NCBI RefSeq assembly: GCF_023035675.1
Contig: NZ_CP073142.1
Span: 62,001-126,000 of the forward strand
Direction of reading: 5' to 3'
Length of the DNA: 64,000 bases
DNA from: Borrelia hermsii DAH
GTDB taxonomy: Bacteria > Spirochaetota > Spirochaetia > Borreliales > Borreliaceae
In this document: positions 46,263 through 54,929 of the stretch, piece by piece
How positions within the stretch are numbered: the stretch's first letter is position 1
Layout: each line of letters begins with the position of its first letter
Notes under the pieces: generated by a model
The model's database searches: none
What the model was told of the DNA's origin: nothing
What the model saw: only the letters and a program-made list of their open reading frames with translations
Position numbers and translations under genes: made by a program

Positions 46263-46847
46263 CTAAAACTCATATTTTCTAATAAAATTATCTGTCTCTA
46301 CAACAAATTCCTTATCATAATGTGTTGTTAGAGTAACTTTAATTTTGTCTCTAGCTTTAAGTTTTTCAATAAACCTCTTATTAAGGATAAGAGAAAAAGT
46401 ATTACGCACTGGCATTGGAAATATAAATTCTACAAATTTATCATCCATATCAGACGCTCCCATATGAAAATCTTTAATTCTAGTAAGTTCCTCATCAGAT
46501 CCCTTAAGCTCAAATGTGGTTACTTCTGCTTCTACACCATCAAAAATAACACTTTTAATATCTATTAGCCTAGGCTCAACCATGACAAAATCCAAAAAAT
46601 AAATCGGATAAATCTCTTCCAGCATTTTTGTGTAATCATCCTCGATTCTCTTTAGCCTTTCCTTATAAGGCCCACTCATCTCCTTTTTAATTAAAACAAT
46701 ACGCTTTATGCCACCAAAATTAAACTCTTGAGAATATTCCCTGTAACAAGAAAATTCATTCTCGCAAAATGACTCCACCCCCGCTCCAAGCAAAAATACA
46801 CCCATCAAGCACAATAAACATAAACGACACATTACCCGAATAAACAT
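46263..46847 (-). CDS. B-family exported protein (B3)
   Basis: A 194-aa protein; start 46847 with AAAGGAGG upstream, the site shared by all B genes. It has a signal peptide (CRLCLLCLMGVFLLGAG) without a lipobox, then the family's cysteine pair FCENEFSC, EYSQEFNFGGIKRIV, the central FDGVEAEV and the C-terminal element KLKARDKIKVTLTTHYDKEFVVETDNFIRKYEF (read here in parts). The region after residue 108 differs from the neighbours (TTFELKGSDEELTR). Likely periplasmic or secreted, with a disulfide. Family not recognised. Confidence 0.7.
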   Translation of the reverse strand: MFIRVMCRLCLLCLMGVFLLGAGVESFCENEFSCYREYSQEFNFGGIKRIVLIKKEMSGPYKERLKRIEDDYTKMLEEIYPIYFLDFVMVEPRLIDIKSVIFDGVEAEVTTFELKGSDEELTRIKDFHMGASDMDDKFVEFIFPMPVRNTFSLILNKRFIEKLKARDKIKVTLTTHYDKEFVVETDNFIRKYEF

Positions 46848-46868
46848 ACATGCCTCCTTTAAGATAAC

Positions 46869-46922
46869 AATATATTAAATAGACTATTCAACATTACCTT
46901 TTAATGGTCTATTTAATATATT
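46869..46922 (-). terminator. 16-bp hairpin between A4 and B3
   Basis: Perfect 16-bp arms (AATATATTAAATAGAC / GTCTATTTAATATATT) with a 22-nt loop, 56 nt past the stop of A4 and upstream of the B3 ribosome site. Confidence 0.6.
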
Positions 46923-46977
46923 TTATTTAAAGTTCATTAATAAATCATAAATAAACAATTTATTTAAATTGCGTATC

Positions 46978-47640
46978 TTAAGGTACTCTCTGCTGTACCC
47001 CATTTTGAAAAACATCAGGGAATTTGGTCTTAATACTCTCAAATAAGATACTACCAGTATGACTTATTAGCCCACCATATACCAGATCAACAGTATTCTC
47101 ACTACCCAAAGATTTTAAAAAACTAAAATACTGTTTGTCAACAACAACAAGATAGAAATCAAGTTCATCTTTCTTAGCTTGATCCTTTAAAGACTCAATA
47201 GCATCAACAATACCTTTTCGTGTCCTCAAAGTCACTGACATCCCTTCCACGATGTTTTCAAGCCTTTCTTTACCCAAGTTAACTAATAAATCGTAAAATT
47301 CAGCATCAGTATAAGTCTTGTTACTCGGAGCTCCTGCATTTGGATCAGTTAATGGCTTTTTTATATAAAAAACAGCTTCTTTGTATTCATCAGAAAAATT
47401 AAAACCATCTAATAAAATTTGAATAGGTGTTCTGGCATCCTTTAGTTTTTCATTTCCATCTAGTTTTTCATTTTCCTCTAGTTTTTCATTTTCCTCTAGT
47501 TTTTCATTTTCCTCTAGTTTTTTCATTGCATCACCCTTTCCATGCTCACTACCCAAAGCTTCATCTTTGAATTTACAACTATTTAATAATAATATTATTA
47601 TCATCATAATTATTTTTAATTTATTATTATAAATATCCAT
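46978..47640 (-). CDS. A-family BTA121-type lipoprotein with repeat expansion (A4)
   Basis: A 220-aa lipoprotein, the longest A copy. Between the lipobox (LLNSC, Cys22) and the domain, the linker contains LEENEK three times, encoded by three 18-bp tandem repeats, then LDGNEK, KDAR as in A3. The signal has lost one codon of the Leu/Phe run. The domain has FSDEYKEAVFYIKKPLT, where Pro replaces Ala in a helix of the other copies. The C-terminal quarter is again different. Length variation of the linker is the likely adaptive or slippage feature. Confidence 0.7.
   Translation of the reverse strand: MDIYNNKLKIIMMIIILLLNSCKFKDEALGSEHGKGDAMKKLEENEKLEENEKLEENEKLDGNEKLKDARTPIQILLDGFNFSDEYKEAVFYIKKPLTDPNAGAPSNKTYTDAEFYDLLVNLGKERLENIVEGMSVTLRTRKGIVDAIESLKDQAKKDELDFYLVVVDKQYFSFLKSLGSENTVDLVYGGLISHTGSILFESIKTKFPDVFQNGVQQRVP
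47461..47514. repeat. Three 18-bp tandem repeats in A4
   Basis: Three identical copies of TAGTTTTTCATTTTCCTC, flanked by diverged partial units. In frame, each codes for six residues of the surface linker, so a change in number keeps the reading frame. Confidence 0.9.
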
Positions 47641-47810
47641 AAATATCCTCCATTAATATTTAATTACGCCTATATATTTTGCTCATCTTTAATCTGTAAA
47701 AAACTAAATTATTCTTAAATACTGTTCTTAAATAGTTAAACTAAAAAATGCATAAAAAGTTAATTTTAAATATCTTAAATCTTGGTAATAGATTTTAACA
47801 AACATAAAAC

Positions 47811-48401
47811 CTAAAACTCATATTTTCTAATAAAATTATCTGTCTCTACAACAAATTCCTTATCATAATGTGTTATTAGAGTAATTTTAAGTCTGTCTCT
47901 AGCTTTAAGCTTATCAACAAACCTCCTTCTAAGATGAATAGTGAAAGTATTATGCACTGGTGTTGGAAAGATAACTTTTAAAAAGTTCGGATTAACATCA
48001 GGTTTTCCCATCTGAAAATCTTTAATTCCAGCAAGTTGCGCACTATGATCATAAAGACTAAATATGGATACTTCTGCTTCTACACCATCAAAAATAACAC
48101 TTTTAAAATTAATTGCTCGAGGTTCACCAACTATTTCAAACTTTAAATAATAATCTGGGTAAGCCTCTTCAATTTCTTTTCTGGACCTATCATAATATGC
48201 CGTCTTTAATTTTTCCTTATAAGACTCTGAGAGGACTTTTTCCGCAAAAACAATACGCCTTATCCCACCAAAATTAAACTCTTGAGAATATTCTTTGATA
48301 CAAACATATTCATTCTCACAAAATGGTTCAAGCGCAGCTCCAAGCAAAAATATACCCATCAAGCACAATAAACATAAACGACACATTACCTGAGTAATCA
48401 T
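47811..48401 (-). CDS. B-family exported protein (B4)
   Basis: A 196-aa protein (GGAGGCATAT upstream of ATG at 48401). Signal peptide, the pair FCENEYVC, EYSQEFNFGGIRRIVF, and YPDYYLKFEIVGEPRAINFK before FDGVEAEVSIF. It is of the longer type that goes with the C genes (INFKSVIFDG; QMGKPDVNPNFLKVIFP), although it sits between two A genes, so the type switch in B occurs here. Ends VVETDNFIRKYEF. Role unknown. Confidence 0.7.
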   Translation of the reverse strand: MITQVMCRLCLLCLMGIFLLGAALEPFCENEYVCIKEYSQEFNFGGIRRIVFAEKVLSESYKEKLKTAYYDRSRKEIEEAYPDYYLKFEIVGEPRAINFKSVIFDGVEAEVSIFSLYDHSAQLAGIKDFQMGKPDVNPNFLKVIFPTPVHNTFTIHLRRRFVDKLKARDRLKITLITHYDKEFVVETDNFIRKYEF

Positions 48402-48480
48402 ATATGCCTCCTTAAAGATAACAATATATTTAAATCAAATTTTAAAAGTTACCTTTTAATTGTTTATTTAAAGTTCATTA

Positions 48481-48521
48481 ATACGCAATTAAATAAACTA
48501 TGCATCTATTTAATTGCGTAT
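48481..48521 (-). terminator. 15-bp hairpin after A5
   Basis: Perfect arms ATACGCAATTAAATA / TATTTAATTGCGTAT with an 11-nt loop, 17 nt past the stop of A5. Confidence 0.6.
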
Positions 48522-48537
48522 ATTAAGGCACTCTCTG

Positions 48538-49134
48538 CTATATTTCATTTCGCAAAACAAGCCATGCATCATCTTTAATCTTAGCAAACCCTTGCGAGCC
48601 AGTATGATTTTTAATATTATTAAATATCACATCAACATTAGCTATGTTAAAAACAGATTTTAAAAATGTGCGGTATACATTATCTATATTATCAAAATCT
48701 TGCGTAAGTTCAGCTTTCTTGACTCGATCTTTTTTAATAGTATCAATAGCATCAAAAGCATTTAATCGTTCTCTAAGAGTAAGTAAAATTATCCTTACGC
48801 TATTTTTAAGCTTATCTTTACCCAATCGAACTAATAAATCGTAAAATTCAGGCTCAGTATAAGTCTTATAGCCTCTTATATGTCCAATATCAGAATCAAT
48901 TACTGAATTCTTTATATATAAAACGGCTTCCTTGTATTCATTTGTAAAATTAAAGTCATTCAATAAAATTTCAATAGGTGTTTTTGAGGCCTTTGGGCTT
49001 TCTACTACATCAACCCCAGAGTGATCAGATTTCACATCCCCATCCAAGGTCTCACCTCTAAAGAACCTACAACTATTTAAAAATAACATTGCCACTATTA
49101 TTATCATTATTATTAATTTATTATCAATATCCAT
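48538..49134 (-). CDS. A-family BTA121-type lipoprotein (A5)
   Basis: About 198 aa. I choose ATG 49134 (GGGAGA 7 nt upstream) because it aligns with MDIYNN of the other copies. The lipobox is MLFLNSC. It is the most diverged of the five (FTNEYKEAVLYIKNSVI, TYTEPEFYDLLVRLG) and lies at the border to the C-B part of the array, as if the founder of the A series. The C-terminus lacks the QRVP end of the others. Surface lipoprotein by prediction. Confidence 0.7.
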   Translation of the reverse strand: MDIDNKLIIMIIIVAMLFLNSCRFFRGETLDGDVKSDHSGVDVVESPKASKTPIEILLNDFNFTNEYKEAVLYIKNSVIDSDIGHIRGYKTYTEPEFYDLLVRLGKDKLKNSVRIILLTLRERLNAFDAIDTIKKDRVKKAELTQDFDNIDNVYRTFLKSVFNIANVDVIFNNIKNHTGSQGFAKIKDDAWLVLRNEI

Positions 49135-49216
49135 AAACATTCTCCCAAATATATTTAAGTAAGCTTAAATATAAGTTTATCATCTTTGCTTTATATTTAA
49201 CAAACAATAATAAACC

Positions 49217-49834
49217 TTAAAACCCATATTTTTTAAGAAAATTCTCAGTCTCTAAAACAAACTCCTTATCATAATGAGAAGTTAGAGTAATTTTAAGTCT
49301 GTCTCTAGCTTTAAGCTTATCAATAAACCTCCTTCTAAGGCTGATAGTGAATGTATTATGCACTGGAACTGAAAATGTATGTTGTAAAAATCCTACATTA
49401 ACATCAAAGTCTCCCATCTTAAAGTCTCCCATCTGAAAATCCTTAATTTTAACAAGTTGAACACTAGGATCAGAAAGATTAAATATTGATACTTCGGCTT
49501 CTACACCATCAAAAACAACACTTTTAAAATTAATTGCTCGCGGCCCATCAACTATTTCAAACTTTAAATAATAAGCTGGGTAACCCTCTTCAACTGATTT
49601 TATGTATTCCTTGCTGTATGCTCTTGTCTTTATCTCTTTCCTATAAGACTCAGTCATGTCCGATTCTAAAAAAGAAATACTCTTTATGCTACCAGAGTTA
49701 AACTCTTTAGAATACCGCCTATAACAAAAATATCCACCCTCACAAAATGATTCAATCTCAGCTCCAAGCAAAAACACACTCAACATGCAAAATTGAACAT
49801 ACATTAACATTCTCACAATCACTTGAGTAAACAT
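49217..49834 (-). CDS. B-family exported protein (B5)
   Basis: 205 aa from ATG 49834 (AAAGGAGGCATAT upstream). The signal is longer than in B1-B4 (VRMLMYVQFCMLSVFLLG). The cysteine pair is FCEGGYFC. A small in-frame duplication gives QMGDFKMGDFDVN where others have one QMG unit. It otherwise follows the family (FDGVEAEVSIF, DRLKITLTSHYDKEFVLETENFLKKYGF). It is paired with C1 downstream of C in transcription order, about 80 nt from C. Confidence 0.7.
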   Translation of the reverse strand: MFTQVIVRMLMYVQFCMLSVFLLGAEIESFCEGGYFCYRRYSKEFNSGSIKSISFLESDMTESYRKEIKTRAYSKEYIKSVEEGYPAYYLKFEIVDGPRAINFKSVVFDGVEAEVSIFNLSDPSVQLVKIKDFQMGDFKMGDFDVNVGFLQHTFSVPVHNTFTISLRRRFIDKLKARDRLKITLTSHYDKEFVLETENFLKKYGF

Positions 49835-49916
49835 ATATGCCTCCTTTAAAGACAACAATTCTTAAGATAACAATCTTAAAGATAACAACTTTTAAAGATA
49901 AACTTAAGATAAATAA

Positions 49917-50447
49917 CTACGGTAATGGTTCGAAAATCTCAAGAAAGCGCCTAAAATTTGCCACACTAACTTTAAAAGTATATTTCCTTGAAAGCCCACT
50001 CATAGGTTCAATGCACTCAACATTAAATTTTAAGTCCCTTCCATTAGCTTTCCTTATAAGTTCTCTCCACTCTAATTTGTAAGAATCGAAATAAATCCCA
50101 CCAATTCTAGTCCATTTTCCATCCCGATTATACATATCAATTCCCTCTTCCTCTTCATCGGCAAACCTATCAATATCAACAACACTTCCCATTAAGTCGA
50201 CTGTCTTTAACTTAATCTCATGATCACTCTTAAGCGCAACAAATATGCTCATATAGCTCTTATAAAAATCATAATTAATTTCAAACAAATTATCCTCATT
50301 AGTTAAACTTAGATTAATGTTGCCTGAGAGTATCTTATTACTTAAATAAGATACCCTAAGCTCTTCAGACTCAAGAGCACAAACATCATAAAATACAAAT
50401 AAACTGACTATAAATAATAATTTTAAAAAGAGTTTATATACTTTCAT
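49917..50447 (-). CDS. C-family exported protein (C1)
   Basis: A 176-aa protein; start 50447 with GGGGAGTATTTA upstream, the site shared by C genes. Signal peptide KVYKLFLKLLFIVSLFVFYDVCA, cleaved probably after CA. The family core is a beta-rich domain: IKLKTVDLMGSVVDID, EWRELIRKANGRDLKFNVECIE, then RKYTFKVSVANFRRFLEIFE. The end of the gene lies 82 nt from the start of B5. Family not recognised; a periplasmic or secreted place is likely. See findings for its likeness to B. Confidence 0.7.
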   Translation of the reverse strand: MKVYKLFLKLLFIVSLFVFYDVCALESEELRVSYLSNKILSGNINLSLTNEDNLFEINYDFYKSYMSIFVALKSDHEIKLKTVDLMGSVVDIDRFADEEEEGIDMYNRDGKWTRIGGIYFDSYKLEWRELIRKANGRDLKFNVECIEPMSGLSRKYTFKVSVANFRRFLEIFEPLP

Positions 50448-50569
50448 AATTAAATACTCCCCTAAAATTAAATTTTCATTAATACAACATTAATGTTTTA
50501 CTAAAATACATCTTAATATATGCATTAACATGCATGCCAATATTAATTTCCCAAATTTAAGTTTAAAAC

Positions 50570-51169
50570 TTAAAATTCATATTTCTTAATAAAATTATCA
50601 GTCTCTACAACAAATTCCTTATCATAATGAGTTATTAGAGTAATTTTAAGTCTGTCTCTAGCTTTAAGCTTATCAATAAGCCCCCTTCTAAGGCTGATAG
50701 TGAATGTATTACGCACCGGAACCGGAAAAATAATTTCTAAAAATCTTTTATTAGAATCAGGCGATCCCATCTGAAAATCTTTAATTCCAGCAAGTTGCAA
50801 ATTAGGCGAATAAAGATAAAATACTGATGCTTCTGCTTCTACACCATCAAAAATAACCTTCTTAAAATTAATTGCTCGCGGTTCACACACTATTTCAAAT
50901 GATAAAAAATAAGCTGGATAACCCTTTAGCATTGCTCTCTTATACTTCCCATCATTCATTGCATTTATCTTTTCCCTACGAGACTTCAAGAGATCCGATT
51001 CTACAAAAGAAATACTCCTTAGGCTACCAGAGTTAAATTCTTCAGAATATCGCCTGTAACAAAAATATTTATTCTCACAAGATGGTTCAATCTTAGCTCC
51101 AAGCAAAAATACACCTAACACGCAAAACTGAACATACATTAACATCCTCACAATAACCTGAGTCAACAT
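50570..51169 (-). CDS. B-family exported protein (B6)
   Basis: 199 aa from ATG 51169 (AAGGAGGCATAT upstream). Signal VRMLMYVQFCVLGVFLLG, pair SCENKYFC, RRYSEEFNSGSLRSISF, YPAYFLSFEIVCEPRAINFK (with an extra Cys), FDGVEAEASVF. Ends VVETDNFIKKYEF. Intact. It forms a pair with the gene C2 48 nt further upstream in the operon. Confidence 0.7.
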   Translation of the reverse strand: MLTQVIVRMLMYVQFCVLGVFLLGAKIEPSCENKYFCYRRYSEEFNSGSLRSISFVESDLLKSRREKINAMNDGKYKRAMLKGYPAYFLSFEIVCEPRAINFKKVIFDGVEAEASVFYLYSPNLQLAGIKDFQMGSPDSNKRFLEIIFPVPVRNTFTISLRRGLIDKLKARDRLKITLITHYDKEFVVETDNFIKKYEF

Positions 51170-51256
51170 ATATGCCTCCTTAAAGATAACAGCTTTTAAA
51201 AATAACAACTTTTAAAGATAAACTTAAAATAAATAACTGCCGTAGGTCCTAAAATA

Positions 51257-51784
51257 TCAATATACTACTTCGAAAATATCAATCATGCGACTCAAATTTG
51301 CTGCACTAACTTTAAAAGTATACTTCCGCTCAAGTTTACCCTCAACCTCAATACACTCAACATTAAATTTTAAGTCACCCTTAGCTTTCTTAATCAGTTC
51401 TCTCCACTCTGACTTGCAATTCTCAAAATCAATCCCAATAGTACTATACCATCTTCCATTCTTATGATTACTAGTCATCCCAGACAAGCTGAAAATCCCC
51501 CCGTAAATACAATGCGACTCTCCATTTAAGTCAATTGTCTTTAACTCAATTTCACGATCATTATTAAGCTCAAGATATACATTTACAACACCAACATAAG
51601 AGTTATAACCGATTACAAACGCACTACCATCATCATCAGTTAAATTCAATGTAATGCCGCCTGATCTATTCTCATTGCTGAAATAATATATCCTAAACTC
51701 CTCAGACTCTTTTGCAAACAAATCATAAAATACAAATAAACTGACTGCTAGTAATAATTTTAAAAAGAGCTTATATACTTTCAT
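51257..51784 (-). CDS. C-family exported protein (C2)
   Basis: 175 aa. Signal KVYKLFLKLLLAVSLFVFYDLFA, then ITLNLTDDDGSAF, IELKTIDLNGESHCIYG, CKSEWRELIKKAKGDLKFNVECIE, RKYTFKVSAANLSRMIDIFE. The gene runs into the B6 leader with 87 nt between. Gly-Lys-Asp near 'KKAKGDLKF' lacks the Asn-Gly of C1. Role unknown. Confidence 0.7.
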   Translation of the reverse strand: MKVYKLFLKLLLAVSLFVFYDLFAKESEEFRIYYFSNENRSGGITLNLTDDDGSAFVIGYNSYVGVVNVYLELNNDREIELKTIDLNGESHCIYGGIFSLSGMTSNHKNGRWYSTIGIDFENCKSEWRELIKKAKGDLKFNVECIEVEGKLERKYTFKVSAANLSRMIDIFEVVY

Positions 51785-51909
51785 AATTAAATACTCTCCC
51801 CCTAAAATTAAATTTTCATTAATATGTATTTTAATATATACATTAATGTCTTACTAAATACATTTTAACATGCATGCCAATATTAATTCCCAAATTTAAG
51901 TTTAAAGCC

Positions 51910-52509
51910 TTAAAATTCATATTCTTTAATAAAATTATCAGTCTCTACAACAAATTCCTTATCATAATGAGTGATTAGAGTAATTTTAAGTCTATCTTTA
52001 GCTTTAAGCTTATCAATAAGCCTCTTTCTAAGATGAATAGTAAAAGTATTACGCACTGGTATTGGAAAAATAAGGTTTAAAAATTTCGGATTAACATCAG
52101 GCGCTCCCATCTGAAAATCTTTAATGCTAGCAAGTTGTGCACTAGGCTCATAAAGATTAAATATTGATACTTCTGCTTCTACGCCATCAAAAATAACACT
52201 TTTAAAATTAACTGCCCGAGGTTCACCCACTATTTCAAACGATAAAGAATAATCTGGATAACCCTCTTCAATTGCTTTTCTATACTCTTCATTACGCATT
52301 GTCTTTAGCTCTTCCCTACGAGACTTCAAGAGATCCATTTCTACAAAAGAAATACTCCTTATGCTACCAAAGTTAAACTCCCTAGAATATCGCCTGTAAC
52401 AAAAATATTTATTCTCACAAGATGGTTCAATCTTAGCTCCAAGCAAAAATACACCTAGCACGTAAAATTGAACATACATTAACATCCTCACAATCACTTG
52501 AGTAAACAT
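51910..52509 (-). CDS. B-family exported protein (B7)
   Basis: 199 aa. Start 52509 with GGAGGCATAT upstream. Signal VRMLMYVQFYVLGVFLLG, pair SCENKYFC, RRYSREFNFGSIRSISF, FDGVEAEVSIF, KLKAKDRLKITLITHYDKEF. It is near-identical in its first 75 residues to the broken copy at 53250-53569, so the two belong to a recent duplication of a C-B unit. Confidence 0.7.
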   Translation of the reverse strand: MFTQVIVRMLMYVQFYVLGVFLLGAKIEPSCENKYFCYRRYSREFNFGSIRSISFVEMDLLKSRREELKTMRNEEYRKAIEEGYPDYSLSFEIVGEPRAVNFKSVIFDGVEAEVSIFNLYEPSAQLASIKDFQMGAPDVNPKFLNLIFPIPVRNTFTIHLRKRLIDKLKAKDRLKITLITHYDKEFVVETDNFIKEYEF

Positions 52510-52611
52510 ATATGCCTCCTTAAAGATAACAATTTTTAAAATAACAACTTTTAAGATGACAATCTTAAAGATAAACTTAAGATAAATAACTACTGTAATG
52601 ATTTGAAAAAA

Positions 52612-53139
52612 TCAATAATATACTACTTCAAAAATATCAAGTAAGCGACTCAAATTTGCTGCACTGACTTTAAAAGCATACTTCCGCTCAAGTTTACCCA
52701 TCTCTTCAATACACTCAACATTAAATTTTAAGTCTCCTCCATTAGCCTGCCTTATAAGTTCTCTCCACTCTGGCTTGCAATGCTTAAAATTAAATTGATC
52801 AACACTACTACTCCATTTCCCATTATCAAGAGCTTCATCAATGACGCCACTCTCCCTGTAAAAATAGAGAAACTTTCCATTTAAGTCAATCTTCTTTAGT
52901 TGCATTGCACGATCACTTTTAAGATCAAGAGATATGTTTATCTTATAAAAATAACCATCATAACTGACCGCAAATACATTACCATCATTATCAGTCAAAT
53001 TTAATGTAATAAAGCCTAATCTAGGCTTATTGCTTCCATACACTACTTTAAATTCTTCAGACTCAACAGCACAAACATCATAAAATACCAATAAATTGAC
53101 TGCTAGTAATAATTTTAAAAAGAGTTTATATACTTTCAT
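52612..53139 (-). CDS. C-family exported protein (C3)
   Basis: 175 aa. Signal with FYDVCA. Very close to C4 throughout (ITLNLTDNDGNVFAVSYDGYF, DRAMQLKKIDLNGKFLYFY, EWRELIRQANGGDLKFNVECIE), which marks the duplicated C-B unit of about 1.05 kb (C3-B7 and C4-broken B8). Intact. A region near residues 110-125 (SSSVDQFNFKHCKPEWREL) holds one of the two conserved Cys. Confidence 0.7.
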   Translation of the reverse strand: MKVYKLFLKLLLAVNLLVFYDVCAVESEEFKVVYGSNKPRLGFITLNLTDNDGNVFAVSYDGYFYKINISLDLKSDRAMQLKKIDLNGKFLYFYRESGVIDEALDNGKWSSSVDQFNFKHCKPEWRELIRQANGGDLKFNVECIEEMGKLERKYAFKVSAANLSRLLDIFEVVYY

Positions 53140-53249
53140 AATTAAATACTCCCCTAAAATTAAATTTTCATTAATATAACATTAATGTTTTACTAAAATA
53201 CATATTAATATATATGCCAATATTAATTTCCAATTTAAAGCTTAAAGCC

Positions 53250-53569
53250 TTAAATTGCATATTCTTTAATAAAATTATCTGTCTCTAAAACAAATTCCTT
53301 ATCATAATGAGTGATTAGAGTAATTTTAAGTCTATCTTTCTATACTCTTCATCACGCATTGTCTTTATCTCTTCCCTACGAGACTTCAAGAGATCCATTT
53401 CTACAAAAGAAATACTCCTTATGCTACCAAAGTTAAACTCCCTAGAATATCGCCTGTAACAAAAATATTTATTCTCACAAGATGGTTCAATCTTAGCTCC
53501 AAGCAAAAATACACCTAGCACGTAAAATTGAACATACATTAACATCCTCACAATAACTTGAGTAAACAT
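53250..53569 (-). pseudogene. B-family gene with internal deletion (B8)
   Basis: The N-terminal 78 codons match B7, then the frame jumps to the last 28 codons in the wrong frame and stops (…RKIDLKLL). The deletion of roughly 285 bp joins TCTATCTTT to TCTATACTC at a short shared CTTTCTAT-like sequence. The former C-terminus (NFIKEYAI) is still readable in the other frame up to 53250. The truncated product would be only 84 aa. Confidence 0.85.
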
Positions 53570-53640
53570 ATATGCCTCCTTAAAAATAACAACTTTTAAA
53601 GATAAACTTAAGATAAATAACTACTGTAGGTCCTAAAATA

Positions 53641-54165
53641 TCAATGATATACTACTTCAAAAATATCAAGTAAGCGACTCAAATTTGCTGCACTGACTTT
53701 AAAAGCATACTTCCGCTCAAGTTTACCCATCTCTTCAATACACTCAACATTAAATTTTAAGTCACCCTTAGCTTTCTTAATCAGTTCTCTCCACTCTGGC
53801 TTGCAATGCCTAAAATCAAACTGATCAACACTACTACTCCATTTCCCATTCTCAAGAAACCCATTAATGACGCTACTCTTCATGTAAAAATAGAGAAACT
53901 TTCCATCTAAGTCAATCTTCTTTAGTTGCATTGCACAATCACTTTTAAGATCAAGAGATACGTTTATATCATTAAAATAACTATCATAACTGATTGCAAA
54001 TACATTACCATCATCATCAGTCAAATTCAATGTAATAATGCCTAATCCATGCTGATTGCTTCCATAAACTACTTTAAATTCCTCAGACTCTTTTGCAAAC
54101 AAATCATAAAATACAAATAAACTGACTGCTAGTAATAATTTTAAAAAGAGTTTATATACTTTCAT
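53641..54165 (-). CDS. C-family exported protein (C4)
   Basis: 174 aa. Start 54165 after a GGGGGGTATTTA run. Signal FYDLFA; ITLNLTDDDGNVFAISYDSYF, CAMQLKKIDLDGKFLYFY, CKPEWRELIKKAKGDLKFNVECIE. A duplicate of C3 in the first 120 residues, but its WRELIKKAKGD segment matches C2, so it is mosaic. Its partner B8 is broken, leaving an orphan C gene. Confidence 0.7.
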   Translation of the reverse strand: MKVYKLFLKLLLAVSLFVFYDLFAKESEEFKVVYGSNQHGLGIITLNLTDDDGNVFAISYDSYFNDINVSLDLKSDCAMQLKKIDLDGKFLYFYMKSSVINGFLENGKWSSSVDQFDFRHCKPEWRELIKKAKGDLKFNVECIEEMGKLERKYAFKVSAANLSRLLDIFEVVYH

Positions 54166-54287
54166 AATTAAATACCCCCCCTAAAATTAAATTTTCATTA
54201 ATAAAATATTAATATAACATTAATGTTTTACTAAAATATATATTAATATATATGCCAATATTAATTTCCAATTTAAAGCTTAAAGCC

Positions 54288-54878
54288 TTAAATTGCATAT
54301 TCTCTAATAAAATTATCTGTCTCTAAAACAAATTCCTTATCATAATGAGTGATTAGAGTAATTTTAAGTCTATCTTTAGCTTTAAGCTTATCAATAAATC
54401 TCTGCTTAAGGACAATAGTGAAAGTATTACGCACTGGTGCTGGAAAGATAAGGTTTAAAAATTTCGGATTAACATCAGGTCTTCCCATCTGAAAATCTTT
54501 AATTCTAGCAAGTTCAAAATTAGGCTCATAAAGATTAAATATTGATACTTCTGCTTCTACACCATCAAAAATAACCTTCTTAAAATTAATTGCTCGCGGT
54601 TCACCAACTATTTCAAATGATAAATAATAAGCTGGATAACCCTTTAGCATTACATTTTTAAACCTCTCATCACGCATTGCATTTATTTCTTCTTTATAAG
54701 ACTCTGAGAGGCTCTCTTTCATAAAAATGATACGCCTTATGCTACCAAAATTAAACTCTTTAGAATATTCCCTGCGACAATAAGATTCACCCTCACAAGA
54801 TGACTCCGCATTTGCTCCAAGCAAAAATACACCTATCAAGCACAACACACATAAACGACACATTACCTTAGTAACCAT
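54288..54878 (-). CDS. B-family exported protein (B9)
   Basis: 196 aa from ATG 54878 (GGAGGCATAT upstream). Its signal is of the CRLCVLCLIGVFLLG type found in the left half of the array (B1-B4), while the rest is of the right-half type. Pair SCEGESYC, EYSKEFNFGSIRRIIF, FDGVEAEVSIF, LETDNFIREYAI at the end, the same unusual end as the remnant of B8. Intact. Confidence 0.7.
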   Translation of the reverse strand: MVTKVMCRLCVLCLIGVFLLGANAESSCEGESYCRREYSKEFNFGSIRRIIFMKESLSESYKEEINAMRDERFKNVMLKGYPAYYLSFEIVGEPRAINFKKVIFDGVEAEVSIFNLYEPNFELARIKDFQMGRPDVNPKFLNLIFPAPVRNTFTIVLKQRFIDKLKAKDRLKITLITHYDKEFVLETDNFIREYAI

Positions 54879-54929
54879 ATATGCCTCCACGACAATATAT
54901 TATCAATATATTTAAGGGACAATTAATTA

